NCBI RefSeq assembly: GCF_042665595.1
Contig: NZ_JBHTCT010000030.1
Coordinates: 1 to 64,000 of the forward strand
Length of the DNA: 64,000 bases
Source: Bhargavaea changchunensis
Lineage (GTDB): Bacteria > Bacillota > Bacilli > Bacillales_A > Planococcaceae
Direction: 5' to 3'
Shown here piece by piece: positions 7,586-15,541 of the stretch. The position numbers were made by a program, and so were the translations under genes. The number at the start of each line of letters is the position of its first letter. Position 1 is the first letter of the stretch. The notes beneath the pieces are model-generated. The model did not search any database and was not told the DNA's origin. It worked only from the letters and a program-made list of their open reading frames with translations.

Positions 7586-7682
7586 GTTTCGTCATTCGCG
7601 GCGGCGGTTTCGTCATTCGCGGCTCCGGTTTCGTCATTCGTGACGCCGATTTCGTCATTCGTGGCCGCAGTTTCGTCATTCA
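7586..7682 (+). repeat. 21-nt-period array 2 (TTTCGTCATTC family)
   Basis: Five direct cores TTTCGTCATTC start at 7587, 7608, 7629, 7650 and 7671, all 21 nt apart, with different 10-nt linkers. It lies between the recombinase-like stop (7572) and its terminator (7700), hence in the 3' untranslated region. Confidence 0.95.
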
Positions 7683-7699
7683 ACCTTAATCGCATGAAA

Positions 7700-7732
7700 A
7701 AGGGACCATCGGCAATCGATGGTCCCTTCTTG
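7700..7732 (+). terminator. Terminator with GGACCATC stem
   Basis: AGGGACCATCG pairs with the following TCGATGGTCCCTT, then CTTGCTGTATTT. Nearly the same stem closes arrays 3 and 5. Confidence 0.85.
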
Positions 7733-7743
7733 CTGTATTTCTT

Positions 7744-8220
7744 TTAATAAGAGAAGAGCGGCTTTAATGAACGTCCCACATAATGTGCGGGGACAGGAGT
7801 GAGATCAAGTTCTCTCGCCCAGACCGAGAGCTGTCCGATGTGGTGGATTTCATGTGCGATGAGGTGATGCAACACCTCATCCACTGTGTACACCTCATCC
7901 TCCCACGGGACACGTACCACTTCCTCATTCCGCCCCTCTCCTTTAACCTTCAGAAACTCTACGACCTCATTTCTGCATCGGGCAGAAAGGGATTGTACTT
8001 TCTCAAGCGTATCGAAGTCGGCAAAGTCGAACACGATATCTTCCTTGTCCTGAATTCCCCGGATCCAGCTGTATTCGACGTCAATGATATGAAATAGCGT
8101 CTTCAAGATACTGCCCACGCCTCCGGTTCTGGACCTGACCAGCTCTTCTTCAGGCAGCTGCCTGCACCAGGCAAACCACTCGTCTCTTACCTGCCAGTTG
8201 TATTCAAAGAAAGGGATCAT
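7744..8220 (-). CDS. DinB-family protein
   Basis: 158 residues, the usual length for DinB/YfiT-type four-helix bundles. The three metal-ligand histidines are visible in LFHIIDVE near residue 45 and HEIHHIGQL near residue 125. Family members include thiol transferases and damage-inducible proteins; this one's reaction is unknown. CAGGAG precedes the ATG at 8220. It is convergent with the recombinase-like gene. Confidence 0.85.
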   Translation of the reverse strand: MIPFFEYNWQVRDEWFAWCRQLPEEELVRSRTGGVGSILKTLFHIIDVEYSWIRGIQDKEDIVFDFADFDTLEKVQSLSARCRNEVVEFLKVKGEGRNEEVVRVPWEDEVYTVDEVLHHLIAHEIHHIGQLSVWARELDLTPVPAHYVGRSLKPLFSY

Positions 8221-8294
8221 GCGCGTACGCTCCTGTTTATTATTGTTTATATTAGGCTTCACTGAGAGGCCATGAGAATACACAAGTCCGTTCC

Positions 8295-8792
8295 TTAAAA
8301 ATTTTCATTAACCTGACCCTGAAGGTTCTGCCTCAACAGCTTCTGTATAATCTTAGTTTTCCAGATCCCAAATCCCATCAAAGCACCAAGCATGTTAAGA
8401 ATGAAATCATCAATATCAAAGCTTCCTCTTCTAGTAACCACTTGCACCACTTCAATCAAAATTAAAATGACGCTCATCGCAATCGCTAAATCTCTTATTT
8501 TATTTATCTTTGTTATGTAGTAAGGCAGATAGATTCCCATTGGCAAGAACAGCAGTAAGTTACCGAAGAGATTTTTTATAGGAATATCCCTATTCATGCT
8601 GCCATCGAAAAACCTTGTAACATATGTACTTATAGTTTTAAACGGTACAAAATTCGAGGAGTTTCTGATGTATTCCATCCACGTTAAACCGGACCATAAA
8701 AAGCCTCTGGAACTTAAGAACAGCAAAACGGCCAACGCAACTAAATAACACACAAAGCTTATGTTAATAACGATTTTAATACCTTTTTTCAT
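8295..8792 (-). CDS. VanZ-like membrane protein
   Basis: 165 residues. The VanZ fold is recognisable from NLFGNLLLFLPMGIYLP and from ILIEVVQVVTRRGSFDIDDFILNMLGALMGFG. It has about five membrane helices. VanZ relatives are linked to teicoplanin resistance, but the wider family has no proven reaction. The ribosome site is GGGGGG before ATG. The gene is clearly AT-richer than its neighbours, suggesting a different history. Confidence 0.85.
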   Translation of the reverse strand: MKKGIKIVINISFVCYLVALAVLLFLSSRGFLWSGLTWMEYIRNSSNFVPFKTISTYVTRFFDGSMNRDIPIKNLFGNLLLFLPMGIYLPYYITKINKIRDLAIAMSVILILIEVVQVVTRRGSFDIDDFILNMLGALMGFGIWKTKIIQKLLRQNLQGQVNENF

Positions 8793-8908
8793 CTAACCCC
8801 CCCCAGGCTTAGCTACACGAAGTAATACAACGGCATACAGATAGATTATACCAAAAAGGTCCTGTATTTCCTGATTTTATTTATAACTCGCTAATAAATT
8901 GAGTTACC

Positions 8909-8939
8909 AAAAGGACCATCCGCGATGGATGGTCCCTTT
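8909..8939 (-). terminator. Terminator with GGACCATC stem
   Basis: AAGGACCATCC pairs with the following GGATGGTCCCTT. On the minus strand it closes the transcript of the Xre gene after array 3. Confidence 0.8.
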
Positions 8940-8963
8940 CCTCATGATTCCTCTATATGTGGT

Positions 8964-9062
8964 GAAAGTACACAATCGTCTCACGAAAGTACATTAAAGG
9001 TCCGCGAAAGTACACCAAGAGTCCTTGAAAGTACACCATCCGTGCCCGAAAGTACACTATGC
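8964..9062 (-). repeat. 21-nt-period array 3 (GAAAGTACAC family)
   Basis: Five cores starting with GAAAGT (mostly GAAAGTACAC) at 8964, 8985, 9006, 9027 and 9048, exactly 21 nt apart; linkers are unrelated. Relative to the minus-strand Xre gene (stop 9080) it lies between stop codon and terminator. Confidence 0.95.
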
Positions 9063-9079
9063 GACAAATACGCCCGCTT

Positions 9080-9289
9080 TTACTCCTCTTCCCTATACTC
9101 CAGAATGTCCCCCGGCTGACAGTCGAGCGCTTTGCAGATGCCTTCAAGCGTCGAGAAGCGGACGGCCTTGGCCTTTCCGTTTTTCAGGATGGACAGGTTG
9201 GCCATCGTGACGCCGACTTTTTCGGAGAGTTCGGTGACGCTCATTTTGCGCTTGGCGAGCATGACGTCGAGATTAATAATGATTGGCAT
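9080..9289 (-). CDS. Small Xre-type helix-turn-helix regulator
   Basis: 69 residues consisting of one helix-turn-helix: LAKRKMSVTELSEKVGVTMA then NLSILKNGKAKAVRFSTLE. It matches the YozG-like group that pairs with DUF2975 membrane proteins. GGAGGGAG precedes the ATG. It is third in an operon with two DUF2975 genes and probably regulates it or responds to signals passed by those proteins (inference). Confidence 0.88.
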   Translation of the reverse strand: MPIIINLDVMLAKRKMSVTELSEKVGVTMANLSILKNGKAKAVRFSTLEGICKALDCQPGDILEYREEE

Positions 9290-9301
9290 TTGACTCCCTC
9301 C

Positions 9302-9793
9302 TCAGACCGTCAGTTCGTTTTCTTGTTTGATGTCGATCGCCTGTTTCAGCAGCCGCTGGAGCACCGCGGCGAAGACGGCGATCACGAGCGACGCGCCGAC
9401 GATGACCAGGCCGATCAGGGCGAGGCCCGGGGCGTCATCCCATTCGGCGATCATGAAGATGAGCGGAAGCGCGGCCACATACAGTGCACTGATCGTGACG
9501 GCACAGTTGCGGATTATCTTGAGCGACGTGACCGACAGCTCCGAGAACGCCTCGTTGCGGTCGATGTAGCCTAGGAGCTTCAATGCCTGGTAAAGAGCCA
9601 TGTAAAACGGGATGGCCGAAATGTACATGATGGCCATCAGGCCGAGGACAATCGAAGGCAGTTGCATCCCTTCGCCGATATACCCCATTGCTTCCAGGAC
9701 AATCTTCGGAAGGATCAGTACCGCAATCAGGAGCACCGGGATGCCCATTACGATGACTGCAAGCCTCAGAAGTAACGTAGAACCTTTTTTCAT
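9302..9793 (-). CDS. DUF2975 membrane protein (second copy)
   Basis: 163 residues and four membrane helices. The DUF2975 signature is LLGYIDRNEAFSELSVTSLKIIRNCA between helices 2 and 3. GAGGTG precedes the ATG at 9793. It is clearly homologous to the adjacent upstream gene and ends 12 bases before the Xre gene. DUF2975-HTH pairs are common in Firmicutes; function not established. Confidence 0.85.
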   Translation of the reverse strand: MKKGSTLLLRLAVIVMGIPVLLIAVLILPKIVLEAMGYIGEGMQLPSIVLGLMAIMYISAIPFYMALYQALKLLGYIDRNEAFSELSVTSLKIIRNCAVTISALYVAALPLIFMIAEWDDAPGLALIGLVIVGASLVIAVFAAVLQRLLKQAIDIKQENELTV

Positions 9794-9822
9794 ATCGTGC
9801 ACCTCGTTTCTTAATTGATGGA

Positions 9823-10302
9823 TCAGACAATGAATTCATTTTCCGCACGGATGGAGATGGCCTGTTTCAGAAGATGCCCGAGCACCGCCGAGAAAACGGC
9901 GATTACGACTGAAATCCCGACGATGCCCATGCCGATGACGACGAGGCCAGGAGCGTCTTCTATTCGTGCGAGGGCAGCAAACACAGGCAGACCGAATGCA
10001 AACATGACGCCGACGATCGCGGCACAGCGCCGGATCTTCCTTAATGCAAGGATAGACGGCTCCGAGAACGCCTCCCCGTGGTCGATCATGACCAACAGCC
10101 GCCAAGTCTCACGCAGTGCCATGAAATAAGGTACTGCCGATCCGGCCAAAACGGCGAATAGTCCCCAGTCAGCAAACGGCAGTGCTTCCCCGCGGATCAG
10201 CGCAAGCGATACTTCGAAGCCAAGCTGGAGGACGACCGCAAGCACCGGCAGGCCCATCACAATCAAAGTGAGCCTCAGGAACAATGTAGATCCCCTCTTC
10301 AT
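9823..10302 (-). CDS. DUF2975 membrane protein (first copy)
   Basis: 159 residues with the same plan as its neighbour: MKRGSTLFLRLTLIVMG at the start and MIDHGEAFSEPSILALRKIR in the middle. AGAGGTG precedes ATG at 10302. It leads the three-gene unit. The tandem duplication probably arose locally, since the two copies are in the same order and only 29 bases apart. Confidence 0.85.
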   Translation of the reverse strand: MKRGSTLFLRLTLIVMGLPVLAVVLQLGFEVSLALIRGEALPFADWGLFAVLAGSAVPYFMALRETWRLLVMIDHGEAFSEPSILALRKIRRCAAIVGVMFAFGLPVFAALARIEDAPGLVVIGMGIVGISVVIAVFSAVLGHLLKQAISIRAENEFIV

Positions 10303-10407
10303 CAAGCACACCTCTTCCCGTTGATTCTTCTCGATTATAGATAAATGTATATCGAATATCAATAAATAATGATTGGAATTCGAAAAACTTTTTCTTCACA
10401 CAAGAAA

Positions 10408-10443
10408 CGTGCTGCACCCTGGTCGGGCAGCAGCACGCTTTTG
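10408..10443 (+). terminator. Hairpin in divergent intergenic region
   Basis: CGTGCTGC pairs with GCAGCACG and CTTTTG follows on the plus strand. No plus-strand gene ends here, yet a repeat array starts 13 bases later, as with the other array-hairpin pairs. Confidence 0.6.
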
Positions 10444-10455
10444 GGCTGACGGGCG

Positions 10456-10556
10456 AGTTTGCACGTTCGGTGCTTGAGATTGCACGTTAGGACCGCGAGT
10501 CTGCTTGTTGGAGCCGCAGTTTGCATATTCGGCCACCCAGATTTCACATTCGGAAG
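10456..10556. repeat. 21-nt-period array 4 (TTTGCACGTT family)
   Basis: Five degenerate cores (GTTTGCACGTT, GATTGCACGTT, GTCTGCTTGTT, GTTTGCATATT, GATTTCACATT) spaced 21, 21, 20 and 21 nt. It lies between divergent genes and thus upstream of the MFS gene, not in a 3' region. Confidence 0.75.
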
Positions 10557-10650
10557 CTATCCAATGTATAAAAATTGCAACAATTCCCTTTCCTTATCCT
10601 TCTGTCCTTGCAGTATAGTTGGGTTAACACGTTTTTCCGGGGGGATGCGG

Positions 10651-11859
10651 ATGAGGAGGAGTACGCTGTACGGATTGCTGATCGGGGGCATCGGGGTGTC
10701 CCAGTTCGGCAACTGGATTTATTTGATCGCGCTGAATCTGCTCGTGTTTAACATGACCGGTTCGGCAGCGGCCGTCGCGCTTCTTTATGTCATCGGCCCT
10801 TCCGCCCGGGTAGTCATGAGTTTGTTCGCCGGCTCGGTGATTGACCGCTCCGACAAGAAGCGGCTCATGATCGCCTCCGACATCATCAGGGGCGTGCTTG
10901 TCTTCATGATGCCATTCGCCGGGTCGATCTGGGTGGTCTATCTGCTGGTCTTCCTGACAAACGCGACCGGTACGTTTTTCGGTCCGAGTTCAACATTCGT
11001 CATCACGAAGCTTGTCCCGGACCATGAACGCAAGCGGTTTAATTCGTTCATGGGGATGATGAATTCCGGAGCGTTCCTCGTTGGTCCGGCGCTTGCGGGT
11101 GTGCTGATCATGACTGTCGGGACGACTTGGACGGTTTTCCTGAACAGCGCGACGTTCTTCGTCTGCGCTGCCGCCATCGCGCTTCTGCCGGTACCAAAAG
11201 AAACGGGTGCCCCATCCGGACGGTTTGGTTGGCAGATGCTGCGTGATGATTTCGGCGAAGTCGCCCGATTTATCCGGTCGGAGCCGTTCTTCTTCCGCAT
11301 CTACTTGATCTTCCAGACCGCGCTCATGCTGGCGTTTGCCCTGGACTCACAGGAAGTGACGTTCATCAAGCAGGACCTGGCTCTCGGCGACCAGAAGTAC
11401 GGGCTGCTCGTGAGCATTGCGGGAGCCGGGTCGCTCATTGGGGCGTCGCTATCTGCCGCATTTGCGAAAAAGCTGTCTCTGCAGGCCTACCTCGGATTCG
11501 GGACCGTGCTGACAATGGTGGCGTATGCGGCATTCTACAGCTCGGCCGGCTTTTATACCGCGATGGCCGCCTTTGTCCTGCTCGGCATCTTCATGGCGTT
11601 CAGCAATGCCGGATACGACACGTTCTATCAGCGCAACGTGCCGACCGCTCTCATGGGACGCGTCGGCAGTCTGGCGGCCATCTTCCAGAACGTCCTGCAG
11701 ATTCTCTTCACCCTTCTGCTTGGCATGCTGGCGGAATGGTTCAGCGTTCAGGGGGCGGCGATCGGCTTCGCCCTGCTAGCGATTGTGCTCGCGGGCATCC
11801 TGTCCGTTTCGGTATTTGACCGGAAGAAAGCCGGATACTTTGAGGCGGAAAGTGCATAA
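10651..11859 (+). CDS. MFS efflux transporter
   Basis: 402 residues with 12 hydrophobic segments. The loop 2-3 motif AGSVIDRSDKKRLM is typical of MFS drug exporters, and the overall plan (ISQFGNWIY.., SDIIRG, FGPSSTFVITKLVP) resembles the macrolide-efflux/enterobactin-exporter branch. ATG at 10651 was chosen over one two codons upstream because GGGGGG then sits six bases away. It is followed after 32 bases by a GNAT gene and may be cotranscribed. Substrate unknown. Confidence 0.88.
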   Translation: MRRSTLYGLLIGGIGVSQFGNWIYLIALNLLVFNMTGSAAAVALLYVIGPSARVVMSLFAGSVIDRSDKKRLMIASDIIRGVLVFMMPFAGSIWVVYLLVFLTNATGTFFGPSSTFVITKLVPDHERKRFNSFMGMMNSGAFLVGPALAGVLIMTVGTTWTVFLNSATFFVCAAAIALLPVPKETGAPSGRFGWQMLRDDFGEVARFIRSEPFFFRIYLIFQTALMLAFALDSQEVTFIKQDLALGDQKYGLLVSIAGAGSLIGASLSAAFAKKLSLQAYLGFGTVLTMVAYAAFYSSAGFYTAMAAFVLLGIFMAFSNAGYDTFYQRNVPTALMGRVGSLAAIFQNVLQILFTLLLGMLAEWFSVQGAAIGFALLAIVLAGILSVSVFDRKKAGYFEAESA

Positions 11860-11891
11860 AAGAAATGAAGACCACCAAGGGGGATGTAGAC

Positions 11892-12329
11892 ATGGACACA
11901 CTGATCATTAAAGAACTTGAGTCAACCAGTGAGCTGTTGGCCGCATTTCCGGTCATGAAGCAATTGCGGACGCATCTTGATGAAACCACCTACCTTGAAC
12001 TTGTGAAAGAAGCAAAGGAAAAGGACAGCTACAGGATTCTGGCCCTTCAGGACGGCAATGAAATTATTTCGGTGATCGGCTTTAAACCGATGATCACGCT
12101 CTACTACGGCAGATTCGTCTGGGTGTGCGACCTGGTCACCGATCAGAACCGCCGCTCCGGCGGATACGGTCAAAAGCTGCTGGATTACGTTCACGGCTGG
12201 GCGAAGGAGAACAGCTACACAAGCGTCGCCCTGTCTTCGGGCCTGCAGCGTGAGGATGCACACCGTTTCTATGAAGAAAAGATGGAGTATGACCGGGTCA
12301 GTTACGTGTTCAGGAAGGCCCTTGACTAA
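11892..12329 (+). CDS. GNAT acetyltransferase
   Basis: 145 residues, one Gcn5-related N-acetyltransferase domain. The acetyl-CoA loop is DQNRRSGGYGQKLLDYVHGW, followed by the strand-helix SYTSVALSSGLQREDAHRFYEEK. AAGGGGGAT precedes the ATG. Acetyl acceptor unknown. Confidence 0.88.
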   Translation: MDTLIIKELESTSELLAAFPVMKQLRTHLDETTYLELVKEAKEKDSYRILALQDGNEIISVIGFKPMITLYYGRFVWVCDLVTDQNRRSGGYGQKLLDYVHGWAKENSYTSVALSSGLQREDAHRFYEEKMEYDRVSYVFRKALD

Positions 12330-12347
12330 CCTAGCCCAGAAAGTTGC

Positions 12348-12395
12348 AAAGCCCCCGCCGGATTGCGATGAAGCGATTCGGCGGGGGGGCTTTTG
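12348..12395 (+). terminator. Terminator after GNAT gene
   Basis: A long GC stem (AAAGCCCCCGCCG with CGGCGGGGGGGCTTTT) is placed 18 bases after the stop. Confidence 0.9.
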
Positions 12396-12476
12396 TCAGA
12401 ATGATTTCAATTCCCTCTACATCAAACTCTGATTTTACAGTATAGTGGAAATAACAGGGGGATTTGGGGGATAAAG

Positions 12477-13022
12477 ATGGGGAGTTTTCTGCTGATTTCA
12501 CTATTTGTACTTTGTGCCGCTCTGGCCGGCATCTTGCTGCTGGTCCGGCTGCTTGCGCAAAAGCAGGCTCCAAAAGGGATGCTCGCCGCATTTCTGGGAC
12601 TGGCGGCAGTCGCCATCGGTCTTTCGATTTATGAAACGCAATTCCACCCGTTCGACCGCAGCGGAGGAGAATCCTACATGGAGCCGCTCGATTCCCCTTC
12701 CGGCCGATACACCGCAAGCGCCTATTATCGTCCGTACGGAGGAGCGGCCGGCGGTGTCACGGTCTGGGTGGATGTTACGGGAGATGGCGGCAAACCGAAG
12801 ACGGTCTACTACGCGGAAGCCAACAGCCGCTTTGATGTCCAATGGACGGATGAAGGCCTCCTTTCCGTCACGTATGAAGAGCCGGGCTATCCCGATTCCG
12901 ACCGCAGCGTAGAGCTCAAAGTCGGCAAAGAAATTTATAATGACACCGGAAAGGCTTGCGGGACCTTACTGGTGAAAATGAAATACGAAAATTGCATTGC
13001 GAAAATGGAAAGGGAACAATAG
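12477..13022 (+). CDS. DUF5412-like membrane-anchored protein
   Basis: 181 residues. Two N-terminal membrane segments (residues 4-25 and 34-50) precede an extracytoplasmic domain containing DSPSGRYTASAYYRPYGGAA, GGVTVWVDV and YNDTGKACG, which fits the DUF5412 family. GGGGGAT precedes the ATG. The next gene begins 14 bases downstream. Function unknown. Confidence 0.78.
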   Translation: MGSFLLISLFVLCAALAGILLLVRLLAQKQAPKGMLAAFLGLAAVAIGLSIYETQFHPFDRSGGESYMEPLDSPSGRYTASAYYRPYGGAAGGVTVWVDVTGDGGKPKTVYYAEANSRFDVQWTDEGLLSVTYEEPGYPDSDRSVELKVGKEIYNDTGKACGTLLVKMKYENCIAKMEREQ

Positions 13023-13036
13023 GGGGAGGCACTCTT

Positions 13037-13789
13037 ATGAAGACAACGGATAACCTGGAGATCTATAATGACCCGCTCCAATATGACAGGGAATACGGTG
13101 GGTACGACGCAGATGTCCGGTTCATTCTCGGGCACCTGCCCCCCGCCGGCTCGGTAGTCATCGACCTTGCCTGCGGTACGGGGCGGATCACGCTGCCACT
13201 CGCAGAAGTCGGGTATGAAGTGACCGGCGTCGACCTGCATGAGGGAATGCTTGAACGTGCCCGGGAGAAAGCGGCGGAACAAGGACTGCCCGTCCGCTTC
13301 CTCCAGCAGGACTGCCGGTCGCTCGACCTTCCTGTTTCCTCTCAGCTCATTGTCATGGCGGGCAACTCGTTCCAGCACTTCCTGACGAATGAGGACCAAG
13401 ACCGGATGATGGAAAGCGTCCGGCGGCATCTCGAGCCGGGCGGCCGGTTCATCTTCGATACGCGAAATCCCGTGCCATCGGAACTCGCCGTACCGGACCG
13501 TTATGAAGTGGATGCGGAAGCCGGCGGTCGTCGGATCCGAGAGGTTCACACCGAGACCTATGACCCCGTCACACAGATCCTTCATTGCACGACGGAGAAG
13601 TTCACCGAAGACGGCGCACCGCTCGGCCAGGATGCCATCTCGCTCCGCTACACCTATCCGCTCGAACTGGAGCGGCTCCTCCGGCAGCAAGGCTTCCGGC
13701 TGGAGACCATGTACGGTGACTGGAGCGGGCGCCCTTTTGAAGCGGAAAGCGGACAGATGATATGTGTCTGCAGGATAGAAGAGCCATGA
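13037..13789 (+). CDS. Class I SAM-dependent methyltransferase
   Basis: 250 residues. The SAM-binding loop is VIDLACGTGRITLPLAEVG (residues about 38-56), then the acidic TGVDLHEGML, and the later FIFDTRNP. GGGGGAGG lies eight bases before the ATG. Its stop overlaps the next start in ATGA, so the two are translationally coupled. Acceptor substrate unknown. Confidence 0.88.
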   Translation: MKTTDNLEIYNDPLQYDREYGGYDADVRFILGHLPPAGSVVIDLACGTGRITLPLAEVGYEVTGVDLHEGMLERAREKAAEQGLPVRFLQQDCRSLDLPVSSQLIVMAGNSFQHFLTNEDQDRMMESVRRHLEPGGRFIFDTRNPVPSELAVPDRYEVDAEAGGRRIREVHTETYDPVTQILHCTTEKFTEDGAPLGQDAISLRYTYPLELERLLRQQGFRLETMYGDWSGRPFEAESGQMICVCRIEEP

Positions 13790-14154
13790 TCATCACCGCC
13801 AACCAATGGAAAATCACCTTCGAGCTGCTCTTTTATCTGTCAGCAGTCACCGCGATTGTTTCGGTGTTCGAACGTACATCAGAGTGGGAAGCCATACTTG
13901 TGTTCCTCGCCCTTGGCACTATCCGGGAGATTCTAAACAAGACGATTGCAAAAGACCTCGATACTGTCTTTGACCACAAGGCCTTTAAATTCCTGGATTC
14001 CGTCTTGATAGCTGTACTAGTGGTCGGAATGTACTGGCGCTACCGGGATATCGGCATCCTTATTTCTACCGGAATCACTGCGCTCCTCGCACTATTTACA
14101 TTTCTATTTCGTTTATTTAAGCGGGACGACCCGGCCAGTGAAGACAAGTTTTAA
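13786..14154 (+). CDS. Small four-helix membrane protein
   Basis: 122 residues with four hydrophobic segments and a charged tail (RLFKRDDPASEDKF). It resembles phosphate-starvation-inducible (PsiE-like) small membrane proteins in layout (FERTSEW..IREILNKTI), but this is a weak resemblance. The ATG overlaps the methyltransferase stop. Confidence 0.65.
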   Translation: MIITANQWKITFELLFYLSAVTAIVSVFERTSEWEAILVFLALGTIREILNKTIAKDLDTVFDHKAFKFLDSVLIAVLVVGMYWRYRDIGILISTGITALLALFTFLFRLFKRDDPASEDKF

Positions 14155-14245
14155 GCTCCCGTTGAATCCACATCATGGACGTCAACAGTCCGCGTCCCGT
14201 GTTATCATTACAGTACAATTCATTTTTCCCTTGGAGGCGAGTGAC

Positions 14246-14485
14246 ATGGACAAGCAGGGCCAGGAAAAGTTCCTGAGTTTCATCCTGGAGCGGGTGCAGG
14301 ATGGCAAAGAGGACGAAGCAAGAGCGATCCTGAAGGAGAATTTCCGGAAGCAGGATGAGGGCACGTTTTCTCAGCAGGAGATCCAGGAGTTCGTTCCGAA
14401 GATGATCGGCCTCATCAAGCCGGAACGGCTGGAGGAAGTACAGGCCGTCGTGAGGAAATTCTCCGGGGATTTTGGCAATCGATGA
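14246..14485 (+). CDS. Small helical protein
   Basis: 79 residues, no membrane segment, charged and predicted helical (FLSFILERVQDGKEDEARAI; QEFVPKMIGLIKPERLEEVQ). TTGGAGG precedes ATG at 14246. A bidirectional terminator follows. Family not recognised. Confidence 0.7.
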   Translation: MDKQGQEKFLSFILERVQDGKEDEARAILKENFRKQDEGTFSQQEIQEFVPKMIGLIKPERLEEVQAVVRKFSGDFGNR

Positions 14486-14534
14486 AGTTTGCCCAGTAGA
14501 GTCCGCTGTACGGGCTTCTTCTAATACATCTTCA

Positions 14535-14566
14535 CCAAAAAACGACCCATTGCAGGTCGTTTTTTC
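14535..14566. terminator. Bidirectional terminator
   Basis: AAAAAACGACC and GGTCGTTTTTT flank a 7-nt loop between two convergent genes, with T-runs on both strands. Confidence 0.9.
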
Positions 14567-15308
14567 ATTTTCCCCCAATGATCAAAAACCTTTTGGAGTT
14601 TGTCCGGATTCCCTTGTCAGTCCGATTTTTTTCGATAAAATCATTCAAGGTGTTGAAGTCTTTCTGATCGCGCCCGAAGTCCGGAACGATGGGGGTATGC
14701 TTCAATAAGAAAAGGAGATCTTCCGGCCGCTCATAGTATTCCGTCGCATCATATTCAAGTGCCTGAACATGTGAGAAGCCGGCTTCATGCAATTCTTGTA
14801 TGTACCTTTTTTTCAATGCGCCATCTTCATGATTTAACGATTGCCCTCTGCCAAACGCCTTTTTGATATTCAATTTATCAGATTCACTCACTTGCTGTGT
14901 CATAAACAATCCACCGGTTTTTAGAGCTCGAAATACTTCCTTTGAAGAGAATGGAGCGTGGCGGCTGGTAACCAGATCAAAAAATCCATCCGGGAATTGC
15001 AGCTTTTCAGCAGGCATTTGAAAGAACCTGATGTTGGACACAGCTGAATTCCGAAGGTTTGATTCGGCTGTTTGAATCATTTCTTTGGATAAGTCAATTC
15101 CAATTGCAAAAAGCAGTGAAGGTGAAAGCTTCAACAGATTTTTCCCGCCGCCAGTGCCGATATCCAACAGCACCTCACTGCTGTTGCACCTGCTTTTCAC
15201 CTCTTGAACAAAGTCCCATTCCACGCCTTCGGATAAAACCTTCACATCACCAAAATCCCATCCATTCACCTTACCGACTTTGTCGTAAAAACGCTCGTAA
15301 CCGCTCAT
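14565..15308 (-). CDS. SAM-dependent methyltransferase
   Basis: 247 residues. The SAM motif is LLDIGTGGGKNLLKLSP (about 48-64), then FAIGIDLSKEMI, RFFQMPAEKLQF and DLVTSRHAPF. It resembles the RlmA/UbiE-type branch but lacks the zinc finger of RlmA. GGGGGGAT precedes ATG at 15308; the frame runs further upstream through array 5 but without a start signal. AT-richer than its neighbours. Confidence 0.82.
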   Translation of the reverse strand: MSGYERFYDKVGKVNGWDFGDVKVLSEGVEWDFVQEVKSRCNSSEVLLDIGTGGGKNLLKLSPSLLFAIGIDLSKEMIQTAESNLRNSAVSNIRFFQMPAEKLQFPDGFFDLVTSRHAPFSSKEVFRALKTGGLFMTQQVSESDKLNIKKAFGRGQSLNHEDGALKKRYIQELHEAGFSHVQALEYDATEYYERPEDLLFLLKHTPIVPDFGRDQKDFNTLNDFIEKNRTDKGIRTNSKRFLIIGGK

Positions 15309-15386
15309 ATGGATCCCCCCTTCGCATATGTTTACGTCTATCATACGATTCCTGAGGTCCCTGGACCACTTCATGAAAGGCGATGC

Positions 15387-15417
15387 AAAAAGGACCATCG
15401 CCAACGATGGTCCCTTT
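15387..15417 (-). terminator. Terminator with GGACCATC stem (uvsE)
   Basis: AAGGACCATCG pairs with CGATGGTCCCTT around a short loop. On the minus strand it closes uvsE after array 5. Almost identical to the hairpin after arrays 2 and 3. Confidence 0.85.
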
Positions 15418-15436
15418 CCTGATCGACTATTTTGCT

Positions 15437-15517
15437 GAAAGTACACTAACGGACCGCGAAAGTACACAAGCGTCCCCGAAAGTACACAACCGGCTCTTGA
15501 AAGTACACTAAGCTGCC
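15437..15517 (-). repeat. 21-nt-period array 5 (GAAAGTACAC family)
   Basis: Four cores GAAAGTACAC start at 15437, 15458, 15478 and 15499 (spacing 21, 20, 21). Linkers are unrelated to each other and to those of array 3. It lies between the uvsE stop (15542) and terminator. Confidence 0.95.
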
Positions 15518-15541
15518 AGACGCCGAGGACCCTCTCTCTGC

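Noticed and set aside
7586..7682. CRISPR array
   Set aside because: Cores are 11 nt and spacers 10 nt, far too short; no cas genes were seen in the window.
7345..7695. Minus-strand frame reading NDET heptads through array 2
   Set aside because: It runs antisense through the recombinase-like gene, has no ribosome site, and is explained by the array.
8925..9119. Open frame through array 3 reading ESTxxxx heptads
   Set aside because: No ribosome site or promoter; heptads follow from the 21-nt DNA period, and other frames and families give other heptads (NDETxxx, ESDExxx).
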